The notes under the pieces were generated by a model. That model searched no databases. It was not told where the DNA came from and was given only the letters and a program-made list of their open reading frames with translations. Positions 23,994-36,447 of a stretch of DNA of 64,000 nt are shown here, piece by piece (the first letter of the stretch is position 1; every line of letters begins with the position of its first letter). The position numbers and the translations under genes are program-made. This DNA is from Triticum aestivum. Its lineage: Eukaryota; Streptophyta; Magnoliopsida; Poales; Poaceae. The DNA lies in assembly GCF_018294505.1 (NCBI RefSeq), contig NC_057807.1:141660461-141724460 (forward strand), read 5' to 3'.

Positions 23994-25736
23994 TGAAAGC
24001 ACAAGTGCTCCCTAGGTGGTTTTGATAATTAATGTCAACATATCTCTTGTTGGACTAACACTTTTATATAGTATGTTTCAGATAAGTTCAACAATGGAGT
24101 GGCATGGACTAAAGGATCTGGGAACTCCTTCAAGATGCTAAGGACAAAGGATTGGCTCAGCTTCAAGCTCAAGACTCTTCATTTTACATTTTAGTGATCC
24201 AAGATCACATTAAGTCTATAGGAAAAGCCAATACTATCAAGGAGGGATGAGGTGTTGCTTAATGAGCCTCTTGCTTCATGTGCTTTGTGATATGATCCAA
24301 AACCCTCAGCTACTTTCCCACTTCGACAGATGACCTAAACCCAAAGCCAAAATCGGTCACACCGATTCTTCCTATCCAGCGCCACCGATTCCAAAATTCA
24401 TAGCCACTGCCACAAACCCTAAGCAAATCGGTCTTACCGATAGGGATCTCGGTCTCACCGAGATGGGATTGTAATCTCTCTGTGTATGTCCATTATCAAA
24501 ATCGGTCTCACCGAGTTTGAGCAATCGGTACTACCGAGATTACAATGCAAACTCTCTGGAAAACTTATTACCAAAATTGGTCCCACCGAGTTTGAGTAAT
24601 CGGTCCCATCGAGTTTGCCTGACCAACTCTCTGGAAAGCTTATTACCAAAATCGGTCTCTTCCGAGTTTGAGTAATCGGTCCCACCGAGTTTGCCTGACC
24701 AACTCTCTGGAAAGCTTATTACCAAAATTGGTCTCACCGAGTTTGTGTAATCGGTCTTACCGAGATCAGTTATGCCCTAACCCTAACAGAATCGGTCTCA
24801 CCAAGATGCATGTCAGTCCCACCGAAAATCACTAACGGTAACTAGGTTTACTAAATCGATTCGACTGAGTTTAACGATTCGGTCCCACCGAGTTTGGTAA
24901 ATTGTATGTAACGGTTAGATTTTGTGTGGACGCTATATATACCCCTCCACCTCCTCTTCATTCGTGCAGAGAGCCATCAGACTGAACCTACACTTCCAGC
25001 ATACATTTTCTACTCGTGTGTTGAGGCCAAGATATTCCATTCCTACCAGATGAATCTTGATCTCTAGCCTTCCCTAAGTTGCTTTCCACTCAAATCTTCT
25101 TTCCACCAGATCCAAAACCTATGAGAGAGAGTTGAGTGTTGGGGAGACTATCATTTGAAGCACAAGAGCAACGTGTTCATCATCAACGCACCATTTGTTA
25201 CTTCTTGGAGAGTGGTGTCTCCTAGATTGGCTAGGTGTCACTTGGGAGCCTCCGACAAGATTGTGGAGTTGAACCAAGGAGTTTGTAAGGGCAAGGAGAT
25301 CGCCTACTTCGTGAAGATCTACCGCTAGTGAGGCAAGTCCTTCGTGGGCGACGGCCATGGTGGGATAGACAAGGTTGCTTCTTCGTGGACCCTTCGTGGG
25401 TGGAGCCCTCCATGGACTCGCGCAGCCGTTACCCTTCGTGAGTTGAAGTCTCCATCAACGTGGATGTACGATAGCACCACCTATCGGAACCACGCCAAAA
25501 ACATCCGTGTCTCCAATTGCGTTTGAATCCTCCAAACCCTTCCCTTTACTTTCTTGCAAGTTGCATGCTTTATTTTCCGCTGCCTATACACTCTTTGCAT
25601 GCTTGCTTGATATGTATTGTGAATGTTAAACTTGTGCCTAATCTCCACTTAAACTTAAGGAAACTTAAAAACTGCAACTTTGGTACTAAGTGTCTAATCA
25701 CCCCCCCCTCTAGACACATCTTCTCAAGGTCCTACA
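23994..25736 (+). repeat. 3' LTR of the Sirevirus-like element
   Basis: 1743 bp, same ends as the 5' LTR. The palindromic array (24345-24895) differs from the 5' LTR by unit loss and point changes. No gene. Confidence 0.95.
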
Positions 25737-25741
25737 CAACG

Positions 25742-26619
25742 ATACATACGTGTCGGTTCCCCTTTTGTCACTAGGATCAAGCACCGTAAGATCGAACCCG
25801 TCACAAAGCACCTCTTCCCACGGCAAGAAAAATCGATCTAGTCCGCCTAACTAAACCAAAGTTTCGAAGAAGAAATACAAGACTATAAGTAATCACACAT
25901 ATAAGAGATCAAAAGACACAAATAACTTCATGGATAAAAACATAGATCTGATCATAAACTCAAAGTTCATCAGATCCCAACAAACACACCCGCAAAAAGA
26001 GTTACATAAATTAAGTCTCCAAGAGACCATTGTATTGAGAATCAAAAGAGATAAGAAGCCATCTAGCTACTAACTACGGACCCGTAGGTCTACAATGAAC
26101 TACTCACACATCATTGGAGAGGCACCAATGAGGATGATGAACCCCTCCGCGATGGTGTCTAGATTGGATATGTGGTTTCTAGAACTTGCGTCGGCTGGAA
26201 TTGATTTTCGTCAACTCCCCTAGGGTTTCTGGAATATTGGGGTATTTATAGTGCAAAGAGGCGGTGCGAGAGGCCACTGAGGTGGGCATAACCCACCTGG
26301 GCACGCCTGGGCCCCCAGACGCGCCCTGGTGGGTTGTGCTCCCCTCGGAGCCCCCCTCAGGTACTTTCTTGGCCCATCGTGTATCTTCTGGTCCAGAAAA
26401 AATCACCAAAAAGTTTTGTTGCATTCGGACGTCGTTTGGTATTGATTTCCTTCGAAGTAAAAACCAAGCTAAAAACAGCAACTAGCACTGGGCACAATGT
26501 CAATAGGTTAGTCCCAAAAAATGATATAAAGTTGCTATAAAATGATTGTAAAACATACAAGAACGATAATATAACAACATGTAACAATAAAAAATTGATA
26601 GAATGTTGGAGACGTATCA
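25742..26619 (-). repeat. WHAM-like 3' LTR, right piece (U3 end)
   Basis: Continues the piece at 15475-16166 and ends with GGAGACGTATCA; on the minus strand it begins TGATACGTCTCCAAC. A TATAAATA promoter box on the minus strand is at 26243-26250. The full LTR is about 1570 bp. Confidence 0.85.
26243..26250 (-). promoter_or_regulatory. TATA box of the WHAM-like LTR
   Basis: The minus strand reads CACTATAAATACCCC, downstream of a GC-rich segment in element orientation. Confidence 0.55.
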
Positions 26620-27083
26620 ACATCCCCAAGCTTAATTCCTGCTCGTCATCGAGTAGGTAAATGATAAAAACAAAAAATTTGATGTGGAATGCTGCATATC
26701 ATGTTCATCACGTAATATTTCCTTTGTAGCATGGACATTTGGACTTTTATATGATTCAAAGCAATATTCTAGTTTTGACATGAAGATTTCAATACTCAAG
26801 CATATCAACAAGCAACCATGTCTTTCAAAATATCAATACTAAAGCAAGTTATCCCTAGCCCATTATGCTCAATCATTGATCCATTCATTAAACACACTCG
26901 CATATTAGCTACACCCAATGTTCAAGTACGATCATAGTACCCCATAGTTGGTGCTTTAATAAGAGAAGATGGAGACTCAAAAAAATTCAGAAAGTAAAAG
27001 AAAGGCCCTTCAAAGAGGGAAGTAGGGATTTGTAGAGGTGCCACGGCTCAAAGCGAAAAAAGTAGAGATAAAAACATTTTGGG
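26620..27083 (-). other. WHAM-like internal region, 3' end with PPT
   Basis: Minus-strand PPT AAGCTTGGGGATGT abuts the LTR (26620-26633). The rest is AT-rich with no coding frame. The region is cut at 27083 by the Sukkula-like element and resumes at 59374. Confidence 0.8.
27079..27083. repeat. TSD of the Sukkula-like element (TTGGG), left copy; right copy 59369-59373
   Basis: TTGGG directly left of TGTCAGG at 27084 and directly right of GATGTGACA at 59368. It proves both ends belong to one insertion 32 kb apart. Confidence 0.95.
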
Positions 27084-30000
27084 TGTCAGGACCCCGACTC
27101 AATGCCACATCGATCTAGAATGTAACACCTCATATCACTTTGCGGCCTCACGCACGGTATTCCCATGGGTGTCGCCTTACCTTTGCCTGGGACCGTTTGC
27201 GCCTTTTGGCACACGTATATGATAGTGTCGCTAGCATCCATATGATAAGGAGCCCGGGCTGACATGGCTAGTCGTAAACCCAAAGTGGCACAGACTTACA
27301 GGGACAGGCATCCATGACCCAGCATAGAACGTGTCGGTCATCAGCGAGTGAATCCAGGCTGTAGCACTGGGCTAGCAGGACTCCGGTGAACCAGGCTATA
27401 GCGGGCTAACAGGACTCCGGTATTCATCGCGTGACATTTCCCTAAAGGGACAGACACAGGAACGAAGAAGGACACATGCCGGCCAGCCTAAGTGTTCTGG
27501 AGCAGTAGCAAGCTACCAAGGCTTAGTGGAAGTACTAGGAGACATTTCCCGGTAAGAGAGGCTACTAAGGATAAACAACTAGATAGTCAGATTCCACACA
27601 TACCAAGCATTTCAATAACATACACACAATATGCTCGATATGTGCAAATACAACATGGCATCACAACATGACTCTACTACTCAAGTATTTTATTCAATAG
27701 GCTCCGAGGAGCGAGATATTACAAACATGGGTCTCATGACCCAACATTCAGAGCATACAAGTCAAAGCACATGCGGAAGCTTAACATGTCTGAGTACAGA
27801 CGTCTACAAAGGAAAAAAGGCTGAGAAGCCTGACTATCTACCAGATCCTACCGAGGGCACAAGATCGTAGCTGAGGTAACAAGCTAAACGTCAAAGTCCA
27901 CGCGGAACTACTAACAAGACCGAAGTCTCTCTGCAAAAACGTAAAATAGGCAAACGTGAGTACAAATGTACCCAGCAAGACTTACATCAGAACTAACTAC
28001 ATATGCATCATTATCAACAAAGGGGATGGTGGGGTTTAACTGCAGCAAGCCAGCTTTGACTCGGTGGCTATCCTGAACTACGACTGCAAGTAACTCTTTT
28101 GAGGTGGCGCACACGAGTCCACATATTCACCATATCAATACACCACTATGGATCCGCTCCCGTCTCCCTACGAGAACGCCATCCATAGCACTCACGCTTA
28201 TCTTGCGCATTTTAGAGTATCCACTTTCACTTGTCTATGAACTGTTATAGGCAACCCAGAAGTCCTTTACCGCGGACACGGCTATTCGAATAGATGATGT
28301 TAACCCTGCAGGGGTGTACTTCTTCATACATGTTTCCACCACTTAGCATCTGCACACGACATGTGCTCGGTAGACTTCAAGCGAAAGCCGACATGGGTGT
28401 AGACCACGACCTACCTAAACACTCAAGTCTCTAGTCCAGGTTTATCGCCTATTCAGGTTCCATCCGCAGGGAGTCCGGCCGAAGTTTCCACATACGACCC
28501 CGAGCGATGTGTGCAGGGTTCCCGAGACACCAAACGGGCGCCCGGTACACCATGCCACGTGCCTACTGCATCACAGCCCACCCCTCCGATCAGCGCTGCG
28601 CATGGCCTCCAGCATACTACACACACCAGAAACTACTTGCAACTCCTAGACAGAGGACAAGGGTGATTAAGAAGTCGAGCGGGGTCATATTTCAGGGCCC
28701 AATGCATGGTAGTAGCTGAATCATGGATCACAAACACAGAACTCAGTTCCTAACGACGGCTTCAATGAGACAACCCACCATGTACTCCTACATGGCCTCT
28801 CACTGCTACCTTTACCAAATCGTGTTCACACACTTAGCTCACACATAGTAGGACATGTTCACACACCTCTGATTCATCCCCGATGAATCAGACCTGACTC
28901 AACTCTAAGCAATAGCAGGCATGACAAACAAACATGAATGAGTAGGCACAACAGGGCTCAAACAACTCCTACTCATGCTAGTGGGTTTCATCTATTTACT
29001 GTGGCAATGACAGGTCATGCAGAGGATAAAGGGGTTCAGCTACCGCAGCAAGTAACAGATGAATCGTTGTTGTCCTAATGCAGCAAAAGAGAGCAGGAGC
29101 GAGAGAGTAGGATTGTATCAGAATGAACAAGGGGGTTTTGCTTGCCTGGCACTTCTGAAGATAGCATTGAGTCTTCATCAGTGTCAACGATCACAACGTC
29201 AGTACAACGTCTACCGAGGGGGAACAACACTGGCAAACAGAGAAGAAACACGATCAATGCAATGCACAATATGATGCATGCTATGACATAGCAATATGAA
29301 TGTGTTTTGGGCTAATGCAAGCTAGAACAGATTGAGATGAGTCCATTTGAATCAAAGATTCAAATGCAGACCCATTTTAAGAGGTTATATTAGTGCATTA
29401 ACTTGTTTCATCTAAACAGCAAGGTTAAGTTGTTTAAACATGCATGAAACTAGTACAGATTGATAGATTGGATTTTTATGATCATTTTTCATATATAATT
29501 TGTTTGATTTGGAGCTACGGTTGATTTTCTATGATTTTTAGAAGTTTGCAACAATTTCTGGAATTTCCTGTAAAAGAATAAATCCAGAAAAAGAGTTACT
29601 GCATCAGCACTGCGTCACTGTGACGTCAGCAGTCAACTGACCCGGTCCAGGTCAAACCTAACGCGTGGGGGCCACACGTCAGTGACACAGGGCTATTTAG
29701 GTCACTGACATGTGGGACCAGTTAATGCTGACTTGGACAAAGTCAAATTGACACGTGGGGTCCGCAAGATTAACACTAATCCAAACAGGAAAATTAGACT
29801 AACCTAATTAGACACTGGGGCCCACATGGCAGAGGCTCTAGAGGTGGTTTAGCTGGGTCATTAGTGGCTAATGATGAGCCATGTCGTCAGTCGCCGGCAA
29901 CGACCATTTCACGCGGCGGAGCTCGTCGGGATCTCGCTACAGGCCACGGTTTGAGGCGGGGTTTGCTCCTACGGCTTCCTGGCATTCTCGCGCATCTAGT

Positions 30001-31256
30001 GGTGGTAGCGACAGTAGCTGGGATGGCCGGGGTTGACGGCGACGAGCACTTTCGCGGCGGCCGGAGTTCGGGCACACTCAGAAACGGTGTTTTGGTGCAC
30101 GGGAGGATGAGCTGCGGGTTGCTACGGAGTCCTGCGGACTCGCTAAGCACGGGGGTAGGCTCGAATGCGTCGTGGGTGCGCTCTAGCTATGGCGGCGCCA
30201 TGGCCGGCGGCGGGGAGCGTTCGGCTCCGATGGCTGATGCGGTTAGAGAGCGAAGTAGGCTACGGGTCATGGGGGAAATGGTATAGAGGCTCACCGCGGT
30301 TCTTCTGGTGCTTCTGGCGAGGCAGGGGAGGCACGGGGTCCGGCGAAACGACGACGGGGATCTCCGACAACCGAGGTCGGAAACGGCGGCATTGGCGAGG
30401 CTTCAGGGTGTCCGGCGTTGCGTAGCTCAGCGAGGAGGTCGAGGACGACGCGGCGGAGCTTCTGGACTCATCGGCGGGGCGAGGGATGGTCGGTGGCCGT
30501 GGTGGCAGCGAACGGCGGTGTCGAGTGCGCTCGGGTGTGGCGCGGGAGAGAGCAGAGGAGGGGGGAGCACGGGAGAGAGTGAGAGGGGTCCAGGGGGGTG
30601 CGTGGCGTCGCGAGGGAGGTCCAAGGCGATGAGGGGGGAAGCGGCAAGAAGGAGGTGGCCGGGGCGCGTGTGCGTGCACGGCGGCCACACGCCCTCCTGC
30701 CTACTTGCAGGAGCTGGGAGACGACAGGGTGGAGCCCTGGTGGGCTGGGATGGCTTTGCCCAGCTGGCTGCTACAGTACCCGGCCAGGTGGCTTTGCCAG
30801 GTAAGTTCCTTTCTTTCTATTATTTCCTGTTTTCTATCATTTTGTAACTTCAGGGCTTTATTAAAAATACTTAAACAGATCCAAAAATCATGAAACTAAT
30901 CATGGCTACTGTTTAGAATATATTCAACAGTAAACAGTTCAGTTTATGATTATTCGAGCATTTAAAATATTTCATAGTATTTAAATGCCCAAATGAAAAT
31001 ACCATATGATTTAATTCAGAGCCCAAATATGTCATGGAAAAATGTGCAACACCTCTAGTTACTGTTTCGAGCATTTCTAGAAATGATGAACATTTTCGAA
31101 AGCCATTTGGATTCACTGAAATTATTTTAGTTGAACCTAGTGAATTCCTTTGATGCTAGGGTTTAGGCAATCCCTATTTCAAGTTTCAAAAGAATTTAAA
31201 CATGATGCAACACATGACTAGCTAGCTCAATGCATACCAGAACTAGGGATGTGACA
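27084..31256 (-). repeat. 3' LTR of the Sukkula-like element
   Basis: 4173 bp from TGTCAGGACCCCGA to AGGGATGTGACA. It is mostly unremarkable in composition except for a GC-rich island at about 29870-30790. It contains no recognisable gene; an open frame antisense to the element lies in the island. Confidence 0.95.
29864..30850 (+). other. GC-rich island with an open frame inside the Sukkula-like LTR
   Basis: Over about 0.9 kb the sequence turns strongly GC-rich and opens a plus-strand frame rich in Gly, Arg and Ala (antisense to the element). In this LTR the frame is cut by a TAG at about 30284, where the other LTR (57981-58694) keeps CAG and stays open for 237 codons. No known domain is visible; it may only be a compositional by-product or the promoter/leader part of the LTR. 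Confidence 0.4.
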
Positions 31257-31271
31257 ACTCACCCCCACTAA
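31257..31271 (-). other. PPT of the Sukkula-like element
   Basis: The minus strand reads TAGTGGGGGTGAGTT just before the 3' LTR. The 19-bp palindrome GAATCTCGTCCCGAGATTC at 31276-31294, common near the 3' end of cereal Gypsy internal domains, lies beside it. Confidence 0.75.
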
Positions 31272-32559
31272 ACAAGAATCTCGTCCCGAGATTCAAGCGT
31301 AGGGTAAGATGAAGGGGGAACGCAAACGAACACAATCTTCACGATCTAGGGTGCACTTCAAATGAACATTGATTCGATCACCATGATTGTCTTGATGTCT
31401 TTCTCCAGGAACTCCTACTAACATGACAATGAGAGGGAAAGGAAAACTCTAGAGGGATCGATCTTATCGAAGATCGAACAACTGACTATCAACTCATGGA
31501 ATGGGACATAGAAACACCTCTGGAGCTAAGAAGCAAAACATGCATCAGGAGGGGCGGAATAAACAATTTGACGAGGGTTTCAGAATAGCGAGGAAGAATT
31601 GCCATGATTCCATAACGGGGCACCTTAGGAAAGGTGACTCGTTGAACTGCTCTCTTAAGTGGCAAAAAGAATTACTTTTTATCCGTAGATCATTGAAACT
31701 CTTCATACCATCTTAAGGCAATTTACAATTGATCGATCGAAAGAGCTCGAAGGAATGGCATACTTGGACTAGGATGGATGATGTGGACTACCTTGTTGAA
31801 GACAACGCAATGGACGATTTTTGCTTATCATCGAAAATGGATGGGACCCATGGTAGGACCACTTTTGAGGATAATCCTGAACAAGAATTACTAAGAAGGC
31901 AGCCCATAGTGAAATGGCACAATGGCGGTGCAAGCTGGGAACAAAATGCAAATGTCGGGAATGTTTCAACCATCATATCTGCCTGAGATTCGGATCTGGC
32001 TGGGAACGGAATATTTCAGACAGCATGTCTGGGAAAGAAGGTTTGCAACACAAACCAACGACATAACGTTGCGGGATTCTCAGGAAATGAACTACGATAG
32101 CAAGCTCCAAAACATGAGCGAGTTTTGCTACAACATGTGAACACGCTGTCCCAGGCAAGCATGACCACATAGTAGTCTTATAATAAAAATACTACCGAGT
32201 TCTGGTTGGGAACCATCATCGAGGATAACGGAATCTTGTGCATGATCTAGAATTAGCACAACACAACTCCTTTTCCTTGAGTCAAATCAATCAGTGGCTT
32301 GGTGTGCTAGGAAACACATATGGAGTGGAGGCGGCCAACCTATCAACCATAGGGCACTTCGCACGTGCATGACTAACTTGGGATGATTCCAGAGGAAGTA
32401 AAAACAAACTTTCTCGAATTCACGGCGGCAACTTACATCAAATGCACGTGAATTAGAGGAAGTCACTCCTTTCATCCAAACGTATACCTCATGAGCGGAA
32501 CATGAAGGCAATGCTTATAAAGTTTCCAACACTAGCTTAGATGTTCAACACGAATCATG

Positions 32560-32829
32560 GAGAAGATAAGGATGTTGTCGATGGGCTCAACAACAGTTCA
32601 TCCTGGTTTCCATATAAATGGAATTCCATAATTAGGTGAACACGGTGATAGCATTGGTCAGACCAAAGGACATAATGGTGTATACCCGAGGGATCAACCA
32701 CGAGTAAGACAACATTACGCACATCATTGGTTCTGATATGACTTGACAATAGCCCATACTCAAGTCAAAGTTTTGACAACGCAATAGATCCAACAACTGA
32801 TCACGAGGACCAATCGATGGAGATATCAT
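32560..32829 (-). pseudogene. Decayed Gypsy reverse-transcriptase remnant
   Basis: Minus-strand translation gives IMSFGLTNA followed by YLMN-like and GNQDELLL-like remnants, preceded by RDQLLDLLRCQNF and DLSMGYCQV. These line up with the fingers/palm segment of Ty3/Gypsy RT, where a conserved (V/I)MSFGLTNAP block follows the D-L-x-S-G-Y-H-Q block. The catalytic YxDD box is not recognisable. The fragment shows that the core derives from an autonomous Gypsy element. Confidence 0.65.
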
Positions 32830-34625
32830 CTTTCTTCAACACATGCAATATATCCCTTGAAATGAACTAAGCTAGGCAAGCTTTTATCTTCCAACTCTCC
32901 AAGTTGTTGTTTAGCTTGACCAACTAGCTTAGGGGTATCCCACACAAATTCTTGGAGAAGGGGTGGTTTACAAGAAACCATCTTGATCACGAACTCAACA
33001 TAGCGGTCAGGTCACACCCTGGTAATACTTCCGAGAAGATATTCAGAAAATCACGAACCAGCGATATGTTACTAAGCTCGAGAACAACCTTGCTTTTCAG
33101 GGCAAGACGATATGATCAAATGAGCGAGGACTTGACAACATCTTAACTCATCAATCGAAGTGTGCACCAGGAAAATGGACTAGGTGGCACGATCAACCTT
33201 AGGGTGATGATTCAATAATCAACACGCTAAGAATGAGAATATTGTCCATTAACTACCAAGCAACGGAGTTACTAGGATTATTGATTTCACACATCATGGT
33301 TCACTTGCCGGCATTCTGGTTGCGACAACACGGAACTAGGGAATGAGTAATGATGGCAGAAGTATCACTACATCAAGAATTCATAAGAGCCGGTGCAATT
33401 CTCATGAAAATCCTGACATAAAGACGGTAATACTTTAGGGTAGACCAGAATCAAAAGCTAGGTTGGCATTTTGATCTGCAGAGCACAACTATTTTGACCC
33501 AATCCTGGATATGGATGAGGTACTGGAGTTTGTTTCTCCTAGTCATTCTGGATAGAATGGCTTGACGAACCACAAGGGTAATAGACATCGATAAACAAAT
33601 GCTTGAATACTCCTGACTATCAATTGATAGACGAGGGTCAGAATACAACTAAAGAGAACAATTCAAAGGAACATATAATTTTTTGAGTTGTGGATGCATA
33701 GATTAGTATGTCGAGCGAAGCTCAACATTTCTTCCGGATAACCCATGCGGAAAGGTAGAACTGGCAGATTCACAATTATGAATGGAGAACTCCTCAAGAG
33801 TACTCTGATTGTGATCCTTCGGTTCAGCGAGGAACTTCTGCCATAAGCGGTTCATAGTATTTGGAAGAAGGAAATACCACGGACCTCGAGGACTATCACA
33901 AAGTTACTAATATCCTAAAGGAACTAGCAAACACTATGAACAGGAGGTAAGTAGGGTGAACCTCGGGTTCAAGAACCCAGGAATAGAATACCTACTAACT
34001 AATAACATCGCGGGATGCTTTCGAGAATGATGGCCAGAATCATCACACCGGGAACACAAAACATGGTTCGATTACCAGGTGGCACTCTAAGACACCTAGA
34101 GTCATAATAATAACCCCAACATATATGTCAAGGCAACAGAGTACCTCAACTCACTGATTAGTGTGGTTAATCACGCCCAAAGGGACATCAAAACGGGAGG
34201 AAGGGATTTTGCAAATGCTTCAGACTATTTAGAAACCTGGGATGACTCGGACAGCATAACGGCTGTAAATGCCCAAAAAGATTTTAGACATGCTACAAAA
34301 ATGGTGGCATAACCACTTAGAAGCACAATATCAAGGTTTCGAGATCAATAGTTAACATACGGAAGTAGTAGGAACTGAACTGAGGCTTAAATCCAACAAT
34401 CCTATAAGTCTACGGATTAGTAACACGTGATCCTGATAGAAAGAAGAGAAAGCCTAGTTTCTTAACCCCGTAGGAAAGATAGGATGACTTAGATCAGAAG
34501 GCATAAGGTAAAGGAGTAAAAAGAGCCTTACATTCCCATCCCACAATCAATTCCCCTACATATAACTAAAGCATTTCTAGACTCAACTTCGACCGGTTTG
34601 GCTTGGTAATCCTACAGGCAGTCAG

Positions 34626-34637
34626 GCTCTGATACCA
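34626..34637 (-). other. PBS of the Sukkula-like element
   Basis: The minus strand reads TGGTATCAGAGC, four bases from the LTR at 34642. It fixes the element orientation. Confidence 0.9.
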
Positions 34638-34641
34638 AAGC

Positions 34642-36447
34642 TGTCAGGACCCCGAGTCAATGCCACATCGATCTAGCATGTAACACCTCATATCACTTTG
34701 TGGCCTCACGCACGGTATTCCCACGGGTGTCGCCTTACCTTTGCCCGGGACCGTTTGCGCCTTTTGGGGCACGTATATGATAGTGTCGCTAGCATCCATA
34801 TGATAAGGAGCCCGGGCTGACATCGCTAGTCATAAACCCAAAGTGGCATAGACTTACAGGGACAGGCATCCATGACCCAGCATAGAACGTGTCGGTCATC
34901 AGCGAGTGAATCCAGGCTGTAGCACTGGGCTAGCAGGACTCCGGTGAACTGGGCTGTAGCGGGCTAACAGGACTCCGATATTCATCGTGTGACATTTCCC
35001 CGAAGGGACAGACACAGGAACGAAGAAGGACACATGCCGGCCAGCCTAAGTGTTCCGGAGCAGTAGCAAGCTACCAAGGCTCAGTGGAAGCACTAGGAGA
35101 CATTTCCCGGTAAGAGAGGCTACTAAGGATAAACAACTAGGTAGTCAGATTCCACACATACCAAGCATTTCAATAACATACACACAATATGCTCGATATG
35201 TGCAAATACAACATGGCATCACAACATGACTCTACAACTCAAGTATTTTATTCAATAGGCTCCGAGGAGCGAGATATTACAAACATGGGTCTCACGACCC
35301 AACATTCAGAGCATACAAGTCAAAGCACATGCGGAAGCTTAACATGTCTGAGTACAGACATCTACAAAGGAAAAAAGGCTGAGAAGCCTGACTATCTACC
35401 AGATCCTGCCGAGGGCAAAAGATCGTAGCTCAGGTAATAATCTAAACGTCAAAGTCCACGCGGAACTACTAACAAGACCGAAGTCTCTCTGCAAAAACGT
35501 AAAATAGGCAAACCTGAGTACAAATGTACCCAGCAAGATTTACATCAGAACTAACTACATATACATCATTATCAACAAAGGGGATGGTGGGGTTTAACTG
35601 CAGCAAGCCAGCTTTGACTCGGTGGCTATCCTGAACTACGACTGCAAGTAACTCTTTTGAGGTGGCGCACACGAGTCCACATATTCACCATATCAATACA
35701 CCACTATGGATCCGCTTCCGTCTCCCTACGAGAACGCCATCCATAGCACTCACGCTTATCTTGCGCATTTTAGAGTATCCACTTTCACTTGTCTATGAAC
35801 TGTTATAGGCAACCCAGAAGTCCTTTACCGCGGACACGGCTATTCGAATAGTTGATGTTAACCCTGCAGGGGTGTACTTCTTCATACATGTTTCCACCAC
35901 TTAGCGTCTGCACACGACATGTGCTCGACAGAATTCAAGCGAAAGCCAACGTGGGTGTAGACCATGACCTACCTAAACACTCAAGTCTCTAGTCCAGGTT
36001 TATCGCCTATTCAGGTTCCATCCGCAGGGAGTCCGGCCGAAGTTTCCACATACGGCCCCGAACGATGTGTGCAGGGTTCCCGAGACACCAAACGGGCGCC
36101 CGGTACACCGAGCCACGTGCCTACTGCATCACAGCCCACCCCTCCGATCAGCGCTGCGCACGGCCTCCAGCATACTACAAACACCAGAAACTACTTGCAA
36201 CTCCTGGACAGAGGACAAGGGTGATTAAGAAGTCGAGCGGGGTCATATTTCAGGGCCCAATGCATGGTAGTAGCTGAATCATGGATCACAAACACAGAAC
36301 TCAGTTCCTAACGACGGCTTCAATGAGACAACCCACCATGTACTCCTACATGGCCTCTCACCGCTACCTTTACCAAATCGTGTTCACACACTTAGCTCAC
36401 ACATAGTAGGACATGTTCACACACCTCTGATTCATCCCCGATGAATC
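34642..36447 (-). repeat. 5' LTR of the Sukkula-like element, left piece
   Basis: Starts TGTCAGGACCCCGAGTC and is nearly identical to 27084-28890. Cut after the GAATC target and continued at 56991. No gene. Confidence 0.95.
36443..36447. repeat. TSD of the Tat composite (GAATC), left copy; right copy 56986-56990
   Basis: The uninterrupted sister LTR reads CCCGATGAATCAGACC at about 28875-28890. Here CCCGATGAATC precedes LTR-A and GAATCAGACC follows LTR-D, so the 20.5-kb block entered, or was bounded, by one 5-bp-TSD event. Confidence 0.95.

Larger units (their letters stand above)
16167..25736 (+). mobile_element. Sirevirus/Maximus-like Ty1/Copia element, structurally complete, decayed
   Basis: The 9570-bp element has LTRs of 1780 and 1743 bp, a PBS, a shortened gag, a broken pol, about 2 kb of post-pol sequence and a PPT. 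Sirevirus assignment rests on the pol sequence (DSGC protease, HMDLFGP integrase), the AAAAAGGGGGAGA PPT with extra upstream copies, the long non-pol 3' region, and palindromic repeats in the LTRs, all features known for this genus. It lies in the 3' LTR of the WHAM-like element. Confidence 0.9.
31257..34641 (-). other. Internal domain of the Sukkula-like element, essentially non-coding
   Basis: 3385 bp with no frame longer than about 85 codons. One decayed reverse-transcriptase segment is visible on the minus strand at about 32560-32830. The rest shows no recognisable motif by eye. Confidence 0.8.

Noticed and set aside
27084..31256. Host gene in the Sukkula-like LTR suggested by the GC-rich stretch
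   Set aside because: The stretch is present in both LTRs of the same element and shows no recognised domain or exon structure.
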